Shown: positions 51,501 to 63,107 of the stretch, one piece after another
How the letters are laid out: each line of letters begins with the position of its first letter
How positions within the stretch are numbered: position 1 is the first letter of the stretch
Translations under genes and position numbers: made by a program
The notes under the pieces: model-generated
Databases searched by the model: none
What the model saw: the letters and a program-made list of their open reading frames with translations, nothing else
Told to the model about the DNA's origin: nothing
Source: Meghimatium bilineatum
Lineage: Eukaryota > Mollusca > Gastropoda > Stylommatophora > Philomycidae
Direction: 5' to 3'
NCBI GenBank assembly: GCA_034231615.1
Contig: CM067319.1
Location: forward strand, 11,728,001 to 11,792,000
Length of the DNA stretch: 64,000 nucleotides

Positions 51501-52100
51501 CCAAAATGACAAGATATTAGCTGAGAACTCAGCTGCCTACCCCACTACAACATCGATTATGAGAATGGAAATAGAAGTGGTGACAGCAGCTCTTACTTGG
51601 CTGGCGACGCAACCACCAACAGACTCAAATATTCTATCGGACTCTCAAAGTATGCTGCGCAATATAGAAACGTGTATCATCAGAACTGAATGGGTCACTC
51701 TTCTCGACAGTGCGCAGAGAATTACATTAATTTACTGTCCTGGTCATGCTGAGGTCAGGGGAAACGAAAAAGCCGATGTGTTGGCTGGTAAAGCTTTGGT
51801 GAACGGCACCGAGATAAGAAGAGACAGGATTGAATTGATTAGAGCAGTCATGGATAACCTACGAGAAGACGAGGAGGAAGTCGAATGAGACAGTGTACAT
51901 ATTCAGAGAATGGTAGAAATAAGAGTGACTAGAGGTGATGGGAGAAAGTGCTCCCTCTCCGGAAAGATCAGAAGAACGCGTAATCAGCAACTGGCTGGGA
52001 CACTGAGCTTATACAATTTTAGTTGGCTGACGGAACGGCAAAGCAGCGCATATATGGGAATGCCCACAGTGCTGTTATGATTGTTCCTAGTCAAGAATCA
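48600..52100 (+). mobile_element. RNH-C LINE: endonuclease, RT, RNase H (decayed)
   Basis: The longest + strand LINE. Endonuclease: GRRWNIVNIYVRNC, LLVCGDFNARDIARGN, ALVYHGSDHLPCAVKI. RT: AAVDIENDYNIVSFGQLI (motif A, its two acidic positions kept), IAPGLPQGLPLSTVLFNAYT (motif B), RILTYADDLVLYKHGR (motif C). Then MKYLGITFDKSLSFTKHVDN after an 11-copy repeat, RVCELEEVGRGCEWV, and RNase H (MRMEIEVVTAALTWLA, LSDSQSMLRNI, YCPGHAEVRGNEKADVLAG). At least six frameshifts or stops are present, for example at 48795, 49228, 49775, 50430 and 51430. The 3' end is AGTCAAGAATCAAGAATC. Confidence 0.88.
50571..50790. repeat. 20-bp tandem repeat born inside LINE coding sequence
   Basis: Eleven units of AACATTGACAGGTTGTAGAC, identical except for one base near 50637. 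It lies exactly where the RNH-C LINE should code the few residues before MKYLGITFDKSL, so LINE sequence appears to be the seed. It adds TAG stops and destroys the frame. Confidence 0.97.
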
Positions 52101-52109
52101 AGAATCAGG

Positions 52110-52255
52110 AAATGACACAGAAGCCATAATGAAGTCGGGTGTGTCAGGCTGAAATGTCAGATATCACAGCTAAGCTGTAAACCATGCAAGAAAATATTCT
52201 GGTTTCCTGACTACATTGTGCTAATCTGCTGCAGTTTGAAAAAGAAAAGAAAAAG
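52110..52255 (+). mobile_element. S1 retroposon fragment
   Basis: AATGAAGTCGGGTGTGTCAG, GCTGAAATGTCAGATATCAC, TTTCCTGACTACATTGTGCT and AATCTGCTGCAGTTTGAAAA follow the S1 order. It ends in an AAAAGAAAAAG tail. Confidence 0.7.
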
Positions 52256-52257
52256 AC

Positions 52258-52432
52258 AGTAATATATAGCAAGTCTATAACGAGTAGTAATATATAACAA
52301 GTCTATAACAAGTAGTAATATATAACAATTCTATAACAAGTAGTAATATATAACAAGTCTATGACAAATAGTAATATATAACAATTCTATAACAAGTAGT
52401 AATATATAACAAGTCTATAACAAATAGTAAAC
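52258..52432. repeat. 28-bp AT-rich tandem repeat
   Basis: About six copies of a unit containing AGTAATATATAACAAGTCTA and TAACAAGT, adjoining the S1 tail. Confidence 0.93.
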
Positions 52433-52499
52433 TATATGACCAAAGTGCATGCTTTAAAAGTGCGAGATTATCATATCTTCACCAAACCACTACTAGTGC

Positions 52500-52907
52500 A
52501 GGGCTTCTCAACCTTTGTCAGAGCACGACCCGATAACAAATATTTTTTGTAGGGCTTCTCAACTTTTGTCAGAGCACGACCCGATAACAAACATTTTTTG
52601 TAGGGCTTCTCAAACTTTATTGGAACACAACCCGGTAACAAACATTTGTTGTAGAGCTTCTCAACCTTTGTCGAAACACGACCCGGTAACAAATATTTTT
52701 TGTAGGGCTTCTCAAACTTTGTTGGAACAGGACCTGGTAACAAACATTTTTTGTAGGGCTTCTCAAACTTTGTTGGAACACGATCCGGTAACAAACATTT
52801 TTTGTAGGGCTTCTTAACATTTGTCGAAACATGACCCCGTAACAAACATTTTTGTAGGGCTTCTCAACCTCTGCCGAAACAAGACCAGATTACAAACATT
52901 TTTTATA
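52500..52907. repeat. 51-bp array carrying a hAT-like terminus
   Basis: Eight units of 51 bp, each with AGGGCTTCTCAACCTTTGTC, GAACACGACCCGGTAACAAA and ATTTTTTGT. CAGGGCTTCTCAACCTTTGT at the left edge resembles a hAT inverted terminus, and no matching right end is seen. Since 51 is a multiple of three, frames stay open on both strands. Confidence 0.9.
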
Positions 52908-53242
52908 AGATCAGGACACGGTCCAAACAAAACCTATATAAGCCCCAGAGCCGTAAATACGTTTTCAGTAAGAAGAGGGTTTTGGTACACACAAAAAAGA
53001 AGATATTCACTGTTTTAGTGTGAGATTCCCTCAATTTTGATGAGAAATGTGACGAAAGTTTAGTGAAAAATCGTTAAGCAAGTGTTATCCAGTTTAGGAT
53101 ACATTCCTAATACTTAAAGTCATATTATGATTTGCTAAAGGAAAAAGGGTGAGGGGGTGTTTGAACACTCCGAAATTCTGTCACATCCAGCTAGCAGCCA
53201 TGATCTACACCATGTCACTTTAATTTTTTCTGACTTTTAAAG
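52908..53242. other. Unassigned sequence before an exon-like frame
   Basis: AAAGTCATATTATGATTTGC and GGGTGAGGGGGTGTTTGA near 53115-53165 resemble 48500-48545, so part is an old dispersed repeat. It ends in a T-rich stretch that could serve as a splice acceptor. Confidence 0.4.
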
Positions 53243-53355
53243 AAAGCTTTACAGGGACATCGATTCAGTGTCCAATGAAGATGTCATGACAGCGTTGACT
53301 AAATGGTTCACTGAGAAATATCCTTCACGGACTGCATTCATTGTCTACCCAGACA
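53243..53355 (+). CDS. Possible orphan exon, product unknown
   Basis: The frame reads LYRDIDSVSNEDVMTALTKW and then FTEKYPSRTAFIVYPDSG. It looks like real globular protein sequence, unlike the repeats around it. A T-rich tract plus TTTTAAAG could be the acceptor (phase 2) and GACA|GTGGGA a weak donor. The last bases, CTACCCAGACAGTGGGATG, are the start of the 37-bp array that follows, so the array may have grown from the exon's 3' edge. I do not recognise the family. It could also be a decayed transposon protein. Confidence 0.35.
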
Positions 53356-56300
53356 GTGGGATGCCTGTTTGAACCCACCATATACCCAGACAGTGGGATG
53401 CATGTTTGAACTCTCCATCTACCCAGACAGTGGGATGCATGTTTGAACTCTACATCTACCGAGACAGTGGGATGCCTGTTTCAACCCACCATCTACCCAG
53501 ACAGTGGGATGCCTGTTTCAACCCACCATCTACCCAGACAGTGTGATGCATGTTTGAACTCTACATCTACCAAGACAATGGGATGCCTGTTTGAACTCAC
53601 CATCTACCCAGACAGTGGGATGCATGTTTGAACTCTACATCTACCGAGACAGTGGGATGCATGTTTGAACTCACCATCTACCCAGACAGTGGGATGCATG
53701 TTTGAACCCACCATCTACCCAGACAGTGGGATGCCTGTTTGAACTCTCCATCTACCCAGACAGTGTGATGCATGTTTGAACTCTACATCTACCGAGACAA
53801 TGGGATGCATGTTTGAACTCACCATCTACCCAGACAGTGGGATGCATGTTTGAACTCTACATCTACCGAGACAGTGGGATGCATGTTTGAACTCTACATC
53901 TACCGAGACAGTGGGATGCATGTTTGAACCCACCATCTACCCAGACAGTGGGATGCATGTTTGAACTCACCATCTACCCAGACAGTGGGATGCATGTTTG
54001 AACTCTACATCTACCGAGACAGTGGGATGCATGTTTGAACCCACCATCTACCCAGACAGTGGGATGCCTGTTTGAACTCACCATCTACCCAGACAGTGGG
54101 ATGCATGTTTGAACTCTCCATCTACCCAGACAGTGGGATGCCTGTTTGAACTCACCATCTACCCAGACAGTGGGATGCCTGTTTGAACTCACCATCTACC
54201 CAGACAGTGGGATGCCTGTTTGAACTCACCATCTACCCAGACAGTGGGATGCCAATTTGAACTCTATATCTACCCAGACAGTATGATGCCTGTTTGAACT
54301 CTACATCTACCGAGACAGTGGGATGCATGTTTGAACCCACCATCTACCCAGACAGTGGGATGCCTGTTTGAACTCACCATCTACCCAGACAGTGGGATGC
54401 ATGTTTGAACTCTCCATCTACCCAGACAGTGGGATGCCTGTTTGAACTCACCATCTACCCAGACAGTGGGATGCCTGTTTGAACTCACCATCTACCCAGA
54501 CAGTGGGATGCCTGTTTGAACTCACCATCTACCCAGACAGTGGGATGCATGTTTGAACTCTCCATCTACCCAGACAGTGGGATGCCTGTTTGAACTCACC
54601 ATCTACCCAGACAGTGGGATGCCTGTTTGAACTCACCATCTACCCAGACAGTGGGATGCATGTTTGAACTCTCCATCTACCCAGACAGTGGGATGCCTGT
54701 TTGAACTCACCATCTACCCAGACAGTGGGATGCATGTTTGAACTCTCCATCTACCCAGACAGTGGAATGCCTGTTTGAACTCACCATCTACCCAGACAGT
54801 GGGATGCATGTTTGAACTCTCCATCTACCCAGACAGTGGGATGCATGTTTGAACTCACCATCTACCCAGACAGTGGGATGCCTGTTTGAACTCACCATCT
54901 ACCCAGACAGTGGGATGCATGTTTGAACTCTCCATCTACCCAGACAGTGGGATGCATGTTTGAACTCATCATCTACCCAGACAGTGGTATTCCTGTTTGA
55001 ACCCACCATCTACCCAGACAGTTGGATGCCTGTTTGAACCCACCATCTACCCAGACAGTGGGATGCCTGTTTGAACCCACCATCTACCCAGACAGTGGGA
55101 TGCATGTTTGAACTCACCATCTACCCAGACAGTGGGATGCCTGTTTGAACCCACCATCTACCCAGACAGTGGGATGCATGTTTGAACCAACCATATACCC
55201 AGACAGTGGGATGCCTGTTTGAACCCACCATCTACCCAGACAATAGGATGCCTGTGTGAACTCACCATCTACCCAGACAGTGGGATGCATGTTTGAACTC
55301 ACCATCTACCCAGACAGTGGGATGCATGTTTGAACCCACCATCTACCCAGACAGTGGGATGCCTGTTTGAACTCTACATCTACCCAGACAGTGGGATGCC
55401 TGTTTGAACTCTACATCTACCCAGACAGTGGGATGCATGTTTGAACTCACCATCTACCCAGACAGTGGGATGCATGTTTGAACTCACCATCTACCCAGAC
55501 AGTGGGATGCCTGTTTGAACTCACCATCTACCCAGACAGTGGGATGCCTGTTTGAACTCACCATCTACCCAGACAGTGGGATGCATGTTTGAACTCTCCA
55601 TCTACCCAGAGAGTGGGATGCATGTTTGAACCCACCATCTACCCAGACAGTGGTATTCCTGTTTGAACCCACCATCTACCCAGACAGTTGGATGCCTGTT
55701 TGAACCCACCATCTACCCAGACAGTGGGATGCCTGTTTGAACCCACCATCTACCCAGACAGTGGGATGCATGTTTGAACTCACCATCTACCCAGACAGTG
55801 GGATGCCTGTTTGAACTCACCATCTACCCAGACAGTGGGATGCCTGTTTGAACTCACCATCTACCCAGACAGTGGGATGCATGTTTGAACTCTCCATCTA
55901 CCCAGAGAGTGGGATGCATGTTTGAACCCACCATCTACCCAGACAGTGGTATTCCTGTTTGAACCCACCATCTACCCAGACAGTTGGATGCCTGTTTGAA
56001 CCCACCATCTACCCAGACAGTGGGATGCCTGTTTGAACCCACCATCTACCCAGACAGTGGGATGCATGTTTGAACCAACCATATACCCAGACAGTGGGAT
56101 GCCTGTTTGAACCCACCATCTACCCAGACAATAGGATGCCTGTGTGAACTCACCATCTACCCAGACAGTGGGATGCCTGTTTGAACTCACCATCTACCCA
56201 GACAGTGGGATGCCTGTTTGAACTCACCATCTACCCAGACAGTGGGATGCCTGTTTGAACCCACCATCTACCCAGACAATAGGATGCCTGTGTGAACCCA

Positions 56301-56482
56301 CCATCTACCCAGACAATAGGATGCCTGTGTGAACTCACCATCTACCCAGACAGTGGGATGCCTGTTTGAACTCTACATCTACCCAGACAGTGGGATGCAT
56401 GTTTGAACTCACCATTTACCCAGACAGTGGGATGCCTGTTTGAACTCTACATCGACCCAGACAGTGGGATGCATGTTTGAAT
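53349..56482. repeat. 37-bp satellite-like array, 85 units
   Basis: The unit contains CATCTACCCAGACAGTGGGA and TGCATGTTTGAACTCAC. The first AGACAG is at 53351 and the last at 56459, exactly 84 x 37 bp apart, so there is no net indel. Marker variants recur at multiples of 37: GGTATTCC at 54986, 55652 and 55948 (18 and 8 units apart); CCATATACC at 55191 and 56079 (24 units). This shows block duplication inside the array. Confidence 0.97.
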
Positions 56483-56704
56483 GCATATGGCGGCTTATTT
56501 TTGCGACTCCTGGTGCATATATGTTCGCTAATAATTCCTGTATTTAATTATAGCACAGCTGCTGATGTACCTTTCCTAATTTTCGAAGAAACCTAATTGC
56601 ACAGATTTAATTTGAACACGCCTCGTATTTTTGGAGGCCGTGGAAGCAGAATTACCTGAACCAAGACCCCTCCTCTCATTATTTGTGTTGGATTTTCTAT
56701 TATC

Positions 56705-58745
56705 TATTGCCTGTCTGGAGCTCATCTATTTCCTGCTTCGAATTTCTCTATTTCGTCATCTATTTCCTGCTTTGAATTCTTCTATTTCGTCATCTATTTC
56801 CTGCTTTGAATTCCTCTATTTCGCCATCTATTTCCTGCTTAGAATTCCTCTATTTCGTCATCTATTTCCTGCTTTGAATTTCTCTATTTCGTCATCTATT
56901 TTTCGCCTTGAACTCGTCTATTTCTTGAATGTATCTGCTTCTCGTCTTGAGCATATCTGTTTCTTGTCTTGAACTTATGTTTACTGTAATGAACTCATTT
57001 GTTTCTTGTCTTGAACCATCTATTTCTTCATCTGTTTCTTGTCTTGTACGTTTCTGTTTCCTGTCTTTAGCTCACATATTTGGTGTTTTCAACTCATCTG
57101 TTTGTTATCGTCAACTCATATGTTTGTTGTCTTCAATTCATCTGTTTGTTTTCTCCAACTCATCTGTTTGTTGTCTTCAACTCATCTTTTTGTTGTCTTC
57201 AATTCATCTGTTTGTTGGCGAACTCATCTGTTTGTTGTCTTCAACTCATCTGTTTGTTGGCGAACTCATCTGTTTGTTGGCGAACTCATCTGTTTGTTGT
57301 CTTCAACTCATCTGTTTGATGTCTTCAACGCATCTGTTTGTTGTCTTCAACGCATCTGTTTGTTGTCTTCAAATCATCTTTTTGTTGTTTTCAACTCATT
57401 TGTTTGTTGTCTTCAATTCATCTGTTTGTTTTCTTCAACTCGTTTGTTTGTTGTCGTCAACTAATCTGTTTGTTGTCTTCAACTCATCTGTTTGATGTCT
57501 TCAAATCATCTGTTTGTTGGCGAACTCATCTGTTTGTTGGCGAACTCATCTGTTTGTTGTCTTCAACTCATCTGTTTGTTGGCGAACTCATCTGTTTGTT
57601 GGCCAACTCATCTGTTTGTTCGCGAACTCATCTGTTTGTTGTCTTCAACGCATCTGTTTGTTGGCGAACTCATCTGTTTGTTGGCAAACTCATATGTTAG
57701 TTGCCAAATCATCTGTTTGTTGGCGAACTCATCTGTTTGTTGTCTTCAACTCATCTGTTTGTTGGCGAACTCATCTGTTTGTTGGCAAACTCATCTGTTT
57801 GTTGGCAAACTCATCTGTTTGTTGTCTTCAACTCATCTGTTTGTTGGCGAACTCATCTGTTTGTTGTCTTCAACTCATCTGTTTGTTGGCGAACTCATCT
57901 GTTTGTTGGCAAACTCATCTGTTTGTTGGCAAACTCATCTGTTTGTTGTCTTCAACTCATCTGTTTGTTGGCGAACTCATCTGTTTGTTGGCAAACTCAT
58001 CTGTTTGTTGGCAAACTCATCTGTTTGTTGGCGAACTCATCTGTTTGTTGTCTTCAACTCATCTGTTTGTTTGGCGAACTCATCCGTTTGTTGGCGAACT
58101 CATCTGTTTTTGGCGAACTCATTAGTTTGTTGGCGAACTCATCTGTTTGTTGTCTTCAACTCATCTGTTTGTTGGCGAACTCATGTTTGTTGGCGAACTC
58201 ATCTTTTTTTGGCGAACTCATCTGTTTGTTGGCGAACTCATCTGTTTGTTGTCTTCAACTCATCTGTTTGTTGGCGAACTCATCTGTTTGTTGGCGAAAT
58301 CATCTGTTTGTTGGCGAACTCATCTGTTTTTGGCGAACTCATCTGTTTGTTGTCTTCAACTCATCTGTTTGTTGGCGAATTCATCTGTTTGTTGTCTTCA
58401 ACTCATCTGTTTGTTGGCGAACTCATCTGTTTGTTGGCAAACTCATCTGTTTGTTCGCGAACTCATCTGTTTGTTGTCTTCAACGCATCTGTTTGTTGGC
58501 GAACTCATCTGTTTGTTGGCAAACTCATATGTTAGTTGCCAAATCATCTGTTTGTTGGCGAACTCATCTGTTTGTTGTCTTCAACTCATCTGTGTGTTGG
58601 CGAACTCATTTGTTTGTTGGCGAACTCATCTATTTGTTGGCGAACTCATCTGTTTGTTGCCGAACTCATCTGTTTATTGGCGAACTCATCTGTTTGTTGG
58701 CGAACTCATCTGTTTGTTGGCGAACTCATCTGTTTGTTTGCTTGA
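56705..58745. repeat. Long compound array of 33-bp, then 20/22-bp units
   Basis: 56705-56935 has units of about 33 bp with CATCTATTTCCTGCTTTGAA and TTC. From about 57075 the unit is CATCTGTTTGTTGGCGAACT (20 bp) mixed with CATCTGTTTGTTGTCTTCAA CT (22 bp). Larger blocks also repeat (57600-57760 and 58440-58600 are near-identical). The + strand has almost no stops, giving frames up to 390 codons (SSVCWRTHLFVGELICLL). These are not genes. Confidence 0.95.
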
Positions 58746-58915
58746 AATCGTCTACTTATTCATCTATTTCTGATTTTGAACACATGTGTTTCGTATCACC
58801 CCTCCCCTACAAACAATTTCGCTTCCTTCACACTTGTATCATAATCCCCGTCTTGTTTTCAATCATCAACTAATACATAAGTCATGTAGTCATGCACATA
58901 ATCTCTTTTCCACAG

Positions 58916-58976
58916 GGCAAGCTCAACGGATCAGTACTACTCATTGTGTGCGTTTTGTTATCCACATTCAGTACAG
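58916..58976 (+). CDS. Possible small exon, hydrophobic product
   Basis: A good acceptor (TCTCTTTTCCACAG) and donor (CAG|GTAGGG) frame 61 bp. One frame reads GKLNGSVLLIVCVLLSTFST, a likely membrane-spanning or signal-like segment. No partner exon is certain, and the donor sequence CAGTACAGGTAG is repeated downstream at about 33-bp spacing. It may be chance. Confidence 0.2.
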
Positions 58977-59059
58977 GTAGGGTTGTATTACCTTTACTCA
59001 GTACAGGTAGAGTGGTGTTACCTGTGCTCAGTAGGCCTACAGATAGATTGGCTTCTAGG

Positions 59060-60085
59060 CGATAAAATAAGCATTGAACAAATTAGACGAAATTTTTAAA
59101 CAATAAACATCTTTAGCAAACCCGAACAGTTACGCCTGCAGTACTGTAAATTCCACTTTGATAATCTCTAAAGGAGGAAAACATAAAGTTTTCTTTAAAG
59201 AATATTTTCACTTTAATTTTTTAAAGAATCTTTCTAAAAAAAAATAAAACCCCTATTTTGTCAGAAGTTTGTTTGAAGTAAAAAGGGAGAGGAGATGTCT
59301 ACATATTTTAAAAAAAACGTACATGGAAATCCATTATAACAACTAGATCCGGACAGATAAAATATATATGTAATAACAGAAATTCGCTATACATAGTACA
59401 AACAATATAGAATAAATATAATTGAGGATTTTGAAAAGTGTTGTTATATAAACAGGAAAATTTGTTATAAAGGGATGCGCCGTAGAGGGATTTCACTGTA
59501 TTTTGTGTGTTTTAATATTCGTTTTAATTTTTATGTATGTAAAGGGGGGGGGGGGGGTTGTACCCTCAAACCTCCTTCAGTTCATTACCGGATAATGTGT
59601 CCACGCACATTCCAACTTTTTAATATTAGGCTTGATTTCATACACCTTTGTGACGTGGAGATAAAAATAAAAACACGCACCGTCTGCTACCGATCATTCC
59701 ATCAGTGTGTAACGCACTGATAACATTCTTCTAAGGGTCTTCCAAGACTAGGGGGATGCGGAGGTGTGTTTCTCAGTGCGTTGCGCACAGATCGATGGAT
59801 GCTGCGTTGTAAACACCTTTAGTGAACGCTCGTTTCGTTAAGTAATATATGGTTTGTTTCGTTAAAAGCGTGGACACGTTATCGAGTAAAGTACCCTCTC
59901 GTTCCTCCAGACCCCCTTTCCTCGTTTCCACGGACTTGTTTGTATACGATTCTCCCTCTTACTGTATTGCCCAAGGTCATCAAGAATAGTTTATTTTTTG
60001 GCGCGAAGAAGGCAATACCAAAAATGAGGCATAATTTATGTTTCACAAAAAGAGTATGTGTGGCGGCTACATAGACAAGTATACG
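59060..60085. other. Unassigned AT-rich sequence
   Basis: No gene or known repeat. A poly-G run lies at 59545-59556. Confidence 0.45.
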
Positions 60086-60089
60086 TTCT

Positions 60090-60425
60090 GTCATGATTCG
60101 GTACAGACACATGTGATGTTTTATCATGCTTCGGTACAGACACATGTGATGTTTTATCATGCTTCGGTACAGACACATGTGATGTTATGTTTTGGTGGAT
60201 AAAGGTGATGTTCTGTCATGCTTTAGTAAATATATGTAATGTTCTATCATGTTTTAGTGGGTATATGTGATGTTCTGTCATGCTTTAGTGGATATATGTG
60301 ATGTTATGTCATGTTTTGATGGATATATGTGATGTTCTGTCATGCTTTAGTGGATATATGTGATGTTCTGTCATGTTTTAGTGGGTATATGTGATATTCT
60401 TTCATGGTTTGGTAGATACATGTGC
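60090..60425. repeat. 31-bp tandem repeat, diverged
   Basis: About ten copies of a unit containing TGTGATGTTCTGTCATGCTT and TAGTGGATATA. The first three units use a CGGTACAGACACA variant. Confidence 0.9.
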
Positions 60426-61240
60426 TGTTATGAAGTCATACTGACAGCGATATAGGTGAATTAAGGAGACGGTACTCTGTTAGATTGTTAAATTGTCTGT
60501 GTATCTGTTTGTTGTAGCATGTACGAAGTCTGTCTGTTGTAACATGTGTGATGTTGTCTGTTCTATAACCTGTGCAAAATTAGTCAGTACTAACAATTGT
60601 GAATTCTGTCTGTTACAACTTGTGTGATGTCAGTTTTATAACCTGTGAATTTTATCTCACTGCTCCAAGAACCTAGATATGGGGAGGGGGGGGTGACTAG
60701 GAGAAAGGTTCTACCCCCCCCCACCTGAACAAATCAGAACATTACTTTTGGTATTAGGATTGTAGCGAATAGGAGGGTAAATTTCTCTAACGATTTTTTC
60801 GCGGAAAAAGTAATTACATATCTCGTCAAAAAAGGGAATTACAAACGAAATCGGGAGAATGATTTTTTATTTTTTTTTAGGTATAACCTCCCTAATTATT
60901 GAAACGCATCTACGGCCCTGCACTGTTTGAAGCTGTGCAAGGTATGTCTGTTTGTACCTGTTCAAGGTCTACCTCTCAGTTAAAGTCTGTTCTAACATTT
61001 ATGAAGTCTTCCAGGTTTAACCTGGCCAAACGTAATTTTTGTTGTAATATTGAGAATTCTGCATATTTCTTGAAACCTGAACCAACTGTCTGTTGCAACC
61101 AGTCCAAAGTATGTCTGCAGCAACGTAAGAGGTTTAGTGTAACTTGTGCGAAATGTGTTTGTCTGCAATTTGCAGATTTTACCTCCATGTTTATCGTATT
61201 CCTCACTATTTACAAATATACGGTGTCTGTAAGGTAGCTG
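60426..61240. other. Very diverged tandem-like region, no gene
   Basis: Loose repeats of GTCTGTTGTAACATGTGTGA-type sequence continue to about 61200 with strong divergence. The open frame at 60899-61237 is made of this material. A poly-G and poly-C pair lies at 60680-60725. Confidence 0.5.
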
Positions 61241-61549
61241 TGCACTGTATTTATTTTGGTAATGATACTACGAACTTCCGATAAAATGGCGCGAGGTGAT
61301 AGCTGTGTTATTTCTTGTGACCACAAATGGAAGTTCAGTTCAATGTTTGAGGACCACGCGCATGTAGTATGTGGTTTCTTTTTTATGTGAATTTCTTGAA
61401 ACAACACTGAAACAGAATTAACAAACCGTCACTCAGATTATTATTGCTCGTAGTAAAATGGAGAGTGTTCTGAAGACAACAACTAGTAATATTAAAACTA
61501 TCTTCGCCCTCAAACTACTTTCAGAATGAGCGACAGAACATAACTAAGA

Positions 61550-62021
61550 TTTATATTTGAATTTCTTGGACCAAGAGAAAGCTGTTGACAGAGTGGATAG
61601 AGTATAAATATGAATAACACTACATATATATGTAGTTTCCCAACTTCTGATAATCCTATGTCAGAGCATATACGCAAATACTCATCGTCAGTAAGAACGA
61701 GCACAGGCACATCCGATAATTTCCAAATTCACTCGGGAGTTAGACAGGGATATGTACTATCTCCATATTGTTCATAACATACATAACATACATAACATAC
61801 ATATATCATATTTGTAAAGTAGCAAAGACAACGGAAGAAAACAATCTGAAAGATAACTTAAACGAATTGCTATTTGCAGATGACCAAGCACTAGTAGCAT
61901 CACCAGAAGAGCAACTACAACAGCAAATATATTACATCAAACATGCCAAACCTTTAACATGAAGATAAATAGAGAAAAGACGCCGAAGTAATGAAGATAG
62001 GAAGAACAGAAAGAAACACCA

Positions 62022-62093
<72 letters not shown>

Positions 62094-62715
62094 ATATTAT
62101 ACTATATATATATATATATATATATTGGAAACAACAGCCTTAAGTGACAGAATTCATATACCTAGGAAGTAATATAACAGACGACAAGAACAGCAAAGAA
62201 ATACATAATATATGCAATAAAGCATACCCAGCCCTAGGGAAAATGACACCAATCTTTAGAAACAAAATTGTAGATTTAAACACCAAAAATAACACAATTC
62301 AAAACGATTATTATGCCAATGCTGTGCCACCAAAGCCAAACATGATAACGACAGCACAAGACAAATGTAAACTTGTGACAACTGAAATGGCATGCTTATG
62401 CAAAATTCTAGGAATATCGCTAAGAGACAGAGGTGAGGAATGAGGACATAGACAAAAGAACGGGCACCACTCCGATCTTGGAATATATTAAGAAACAACA
62501 GATAAAATAGTTTGCACACATCAGCAGACTACACTCAGACAGCATACCACAGTAAGCTATGCTATACAGATACAGGTGAAGGCAGACCTAGAGGACGACC
62601 ACGAAAACTATGGACCACCGAAATAAAAGAGGCGTCAAATTTCACAATATACTCAGCACACACGAGGACCATCTCCAGAAAACTCTTCTACCCCTGACGC
62701 TGAAAGCCAATAAAG
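61550..62715 (+). mobile_element. LINE with RT core, (TA)-expanded, (TAGA) tail
   Basis: Across shifts: YLNFLDQEKAVDRVDRV (motif A), SGVRQGYVLSPY (motif B), NELLFADDQALVASPEEQ (motif C), then MTEFIYLGSNITDDKNSKEI, EMACLCKILGISLRDR, GEGRPRGRPRKLWTTEIKEA and a 3' end CCCTGACGCTGAAAGCCAAT with ATAGATAGATAGAT. A (TA)n tract of about 95 bp (62021-62125) interrupts the coding region after motif C. It is related to LINE-1w by its LLFADDQ motif. Confidence 0.8.
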
Positions 62716-63107
62716 GGTTTATCGAATAGATAGATAGATTAATTGATACTATTGTAAATATTAAATTTAGCGTGGATCTGTGTGGCATCATTGCATAACA
62801 ACTTTAATATACTATCTATTGTCTTTTCTTTCTGCTTTTGCTGTAAAAACATCGCAGGAATGACGATCGGTTTATATATATATTATATAAATATATAGGC
62901 CTAATTCTTCTTATCATGTGTGTTGATTACCATGTCTTTTCATATCCTTCTATTTCGTGTGCTGTCAATTATATCCGAAAACGATGTTCTCCTATGCCAC
63001 AATGTGTGGTTGTCAAGCACCTTCTCTATCTGGTCTTCCAGGTTAGGCCTATGTATATATATATATATATATTATATATATATATATATATATAATGTCA
63101 TATATCA
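62716..63107. other. AT-rich spacer with (TA)n tracts
   Basis: (TA)n at 62872-62898 and 63051-63093. Nothing else recognised. Confidence 0.5.

Noticed and set aside
57492-58873. Frames of 347 and 390 codons as genes
   Set aside because: They consist only of the tandem unit, overlap in several frames and show no domain.
60899-61237. 112-codon frame as a cysteine-rich secreted peptide
   Set aside because: The sequence is a very diverged continuation of the nearby tandem repeats, has no signal peptide, and an equally open frame lies on the other strand.
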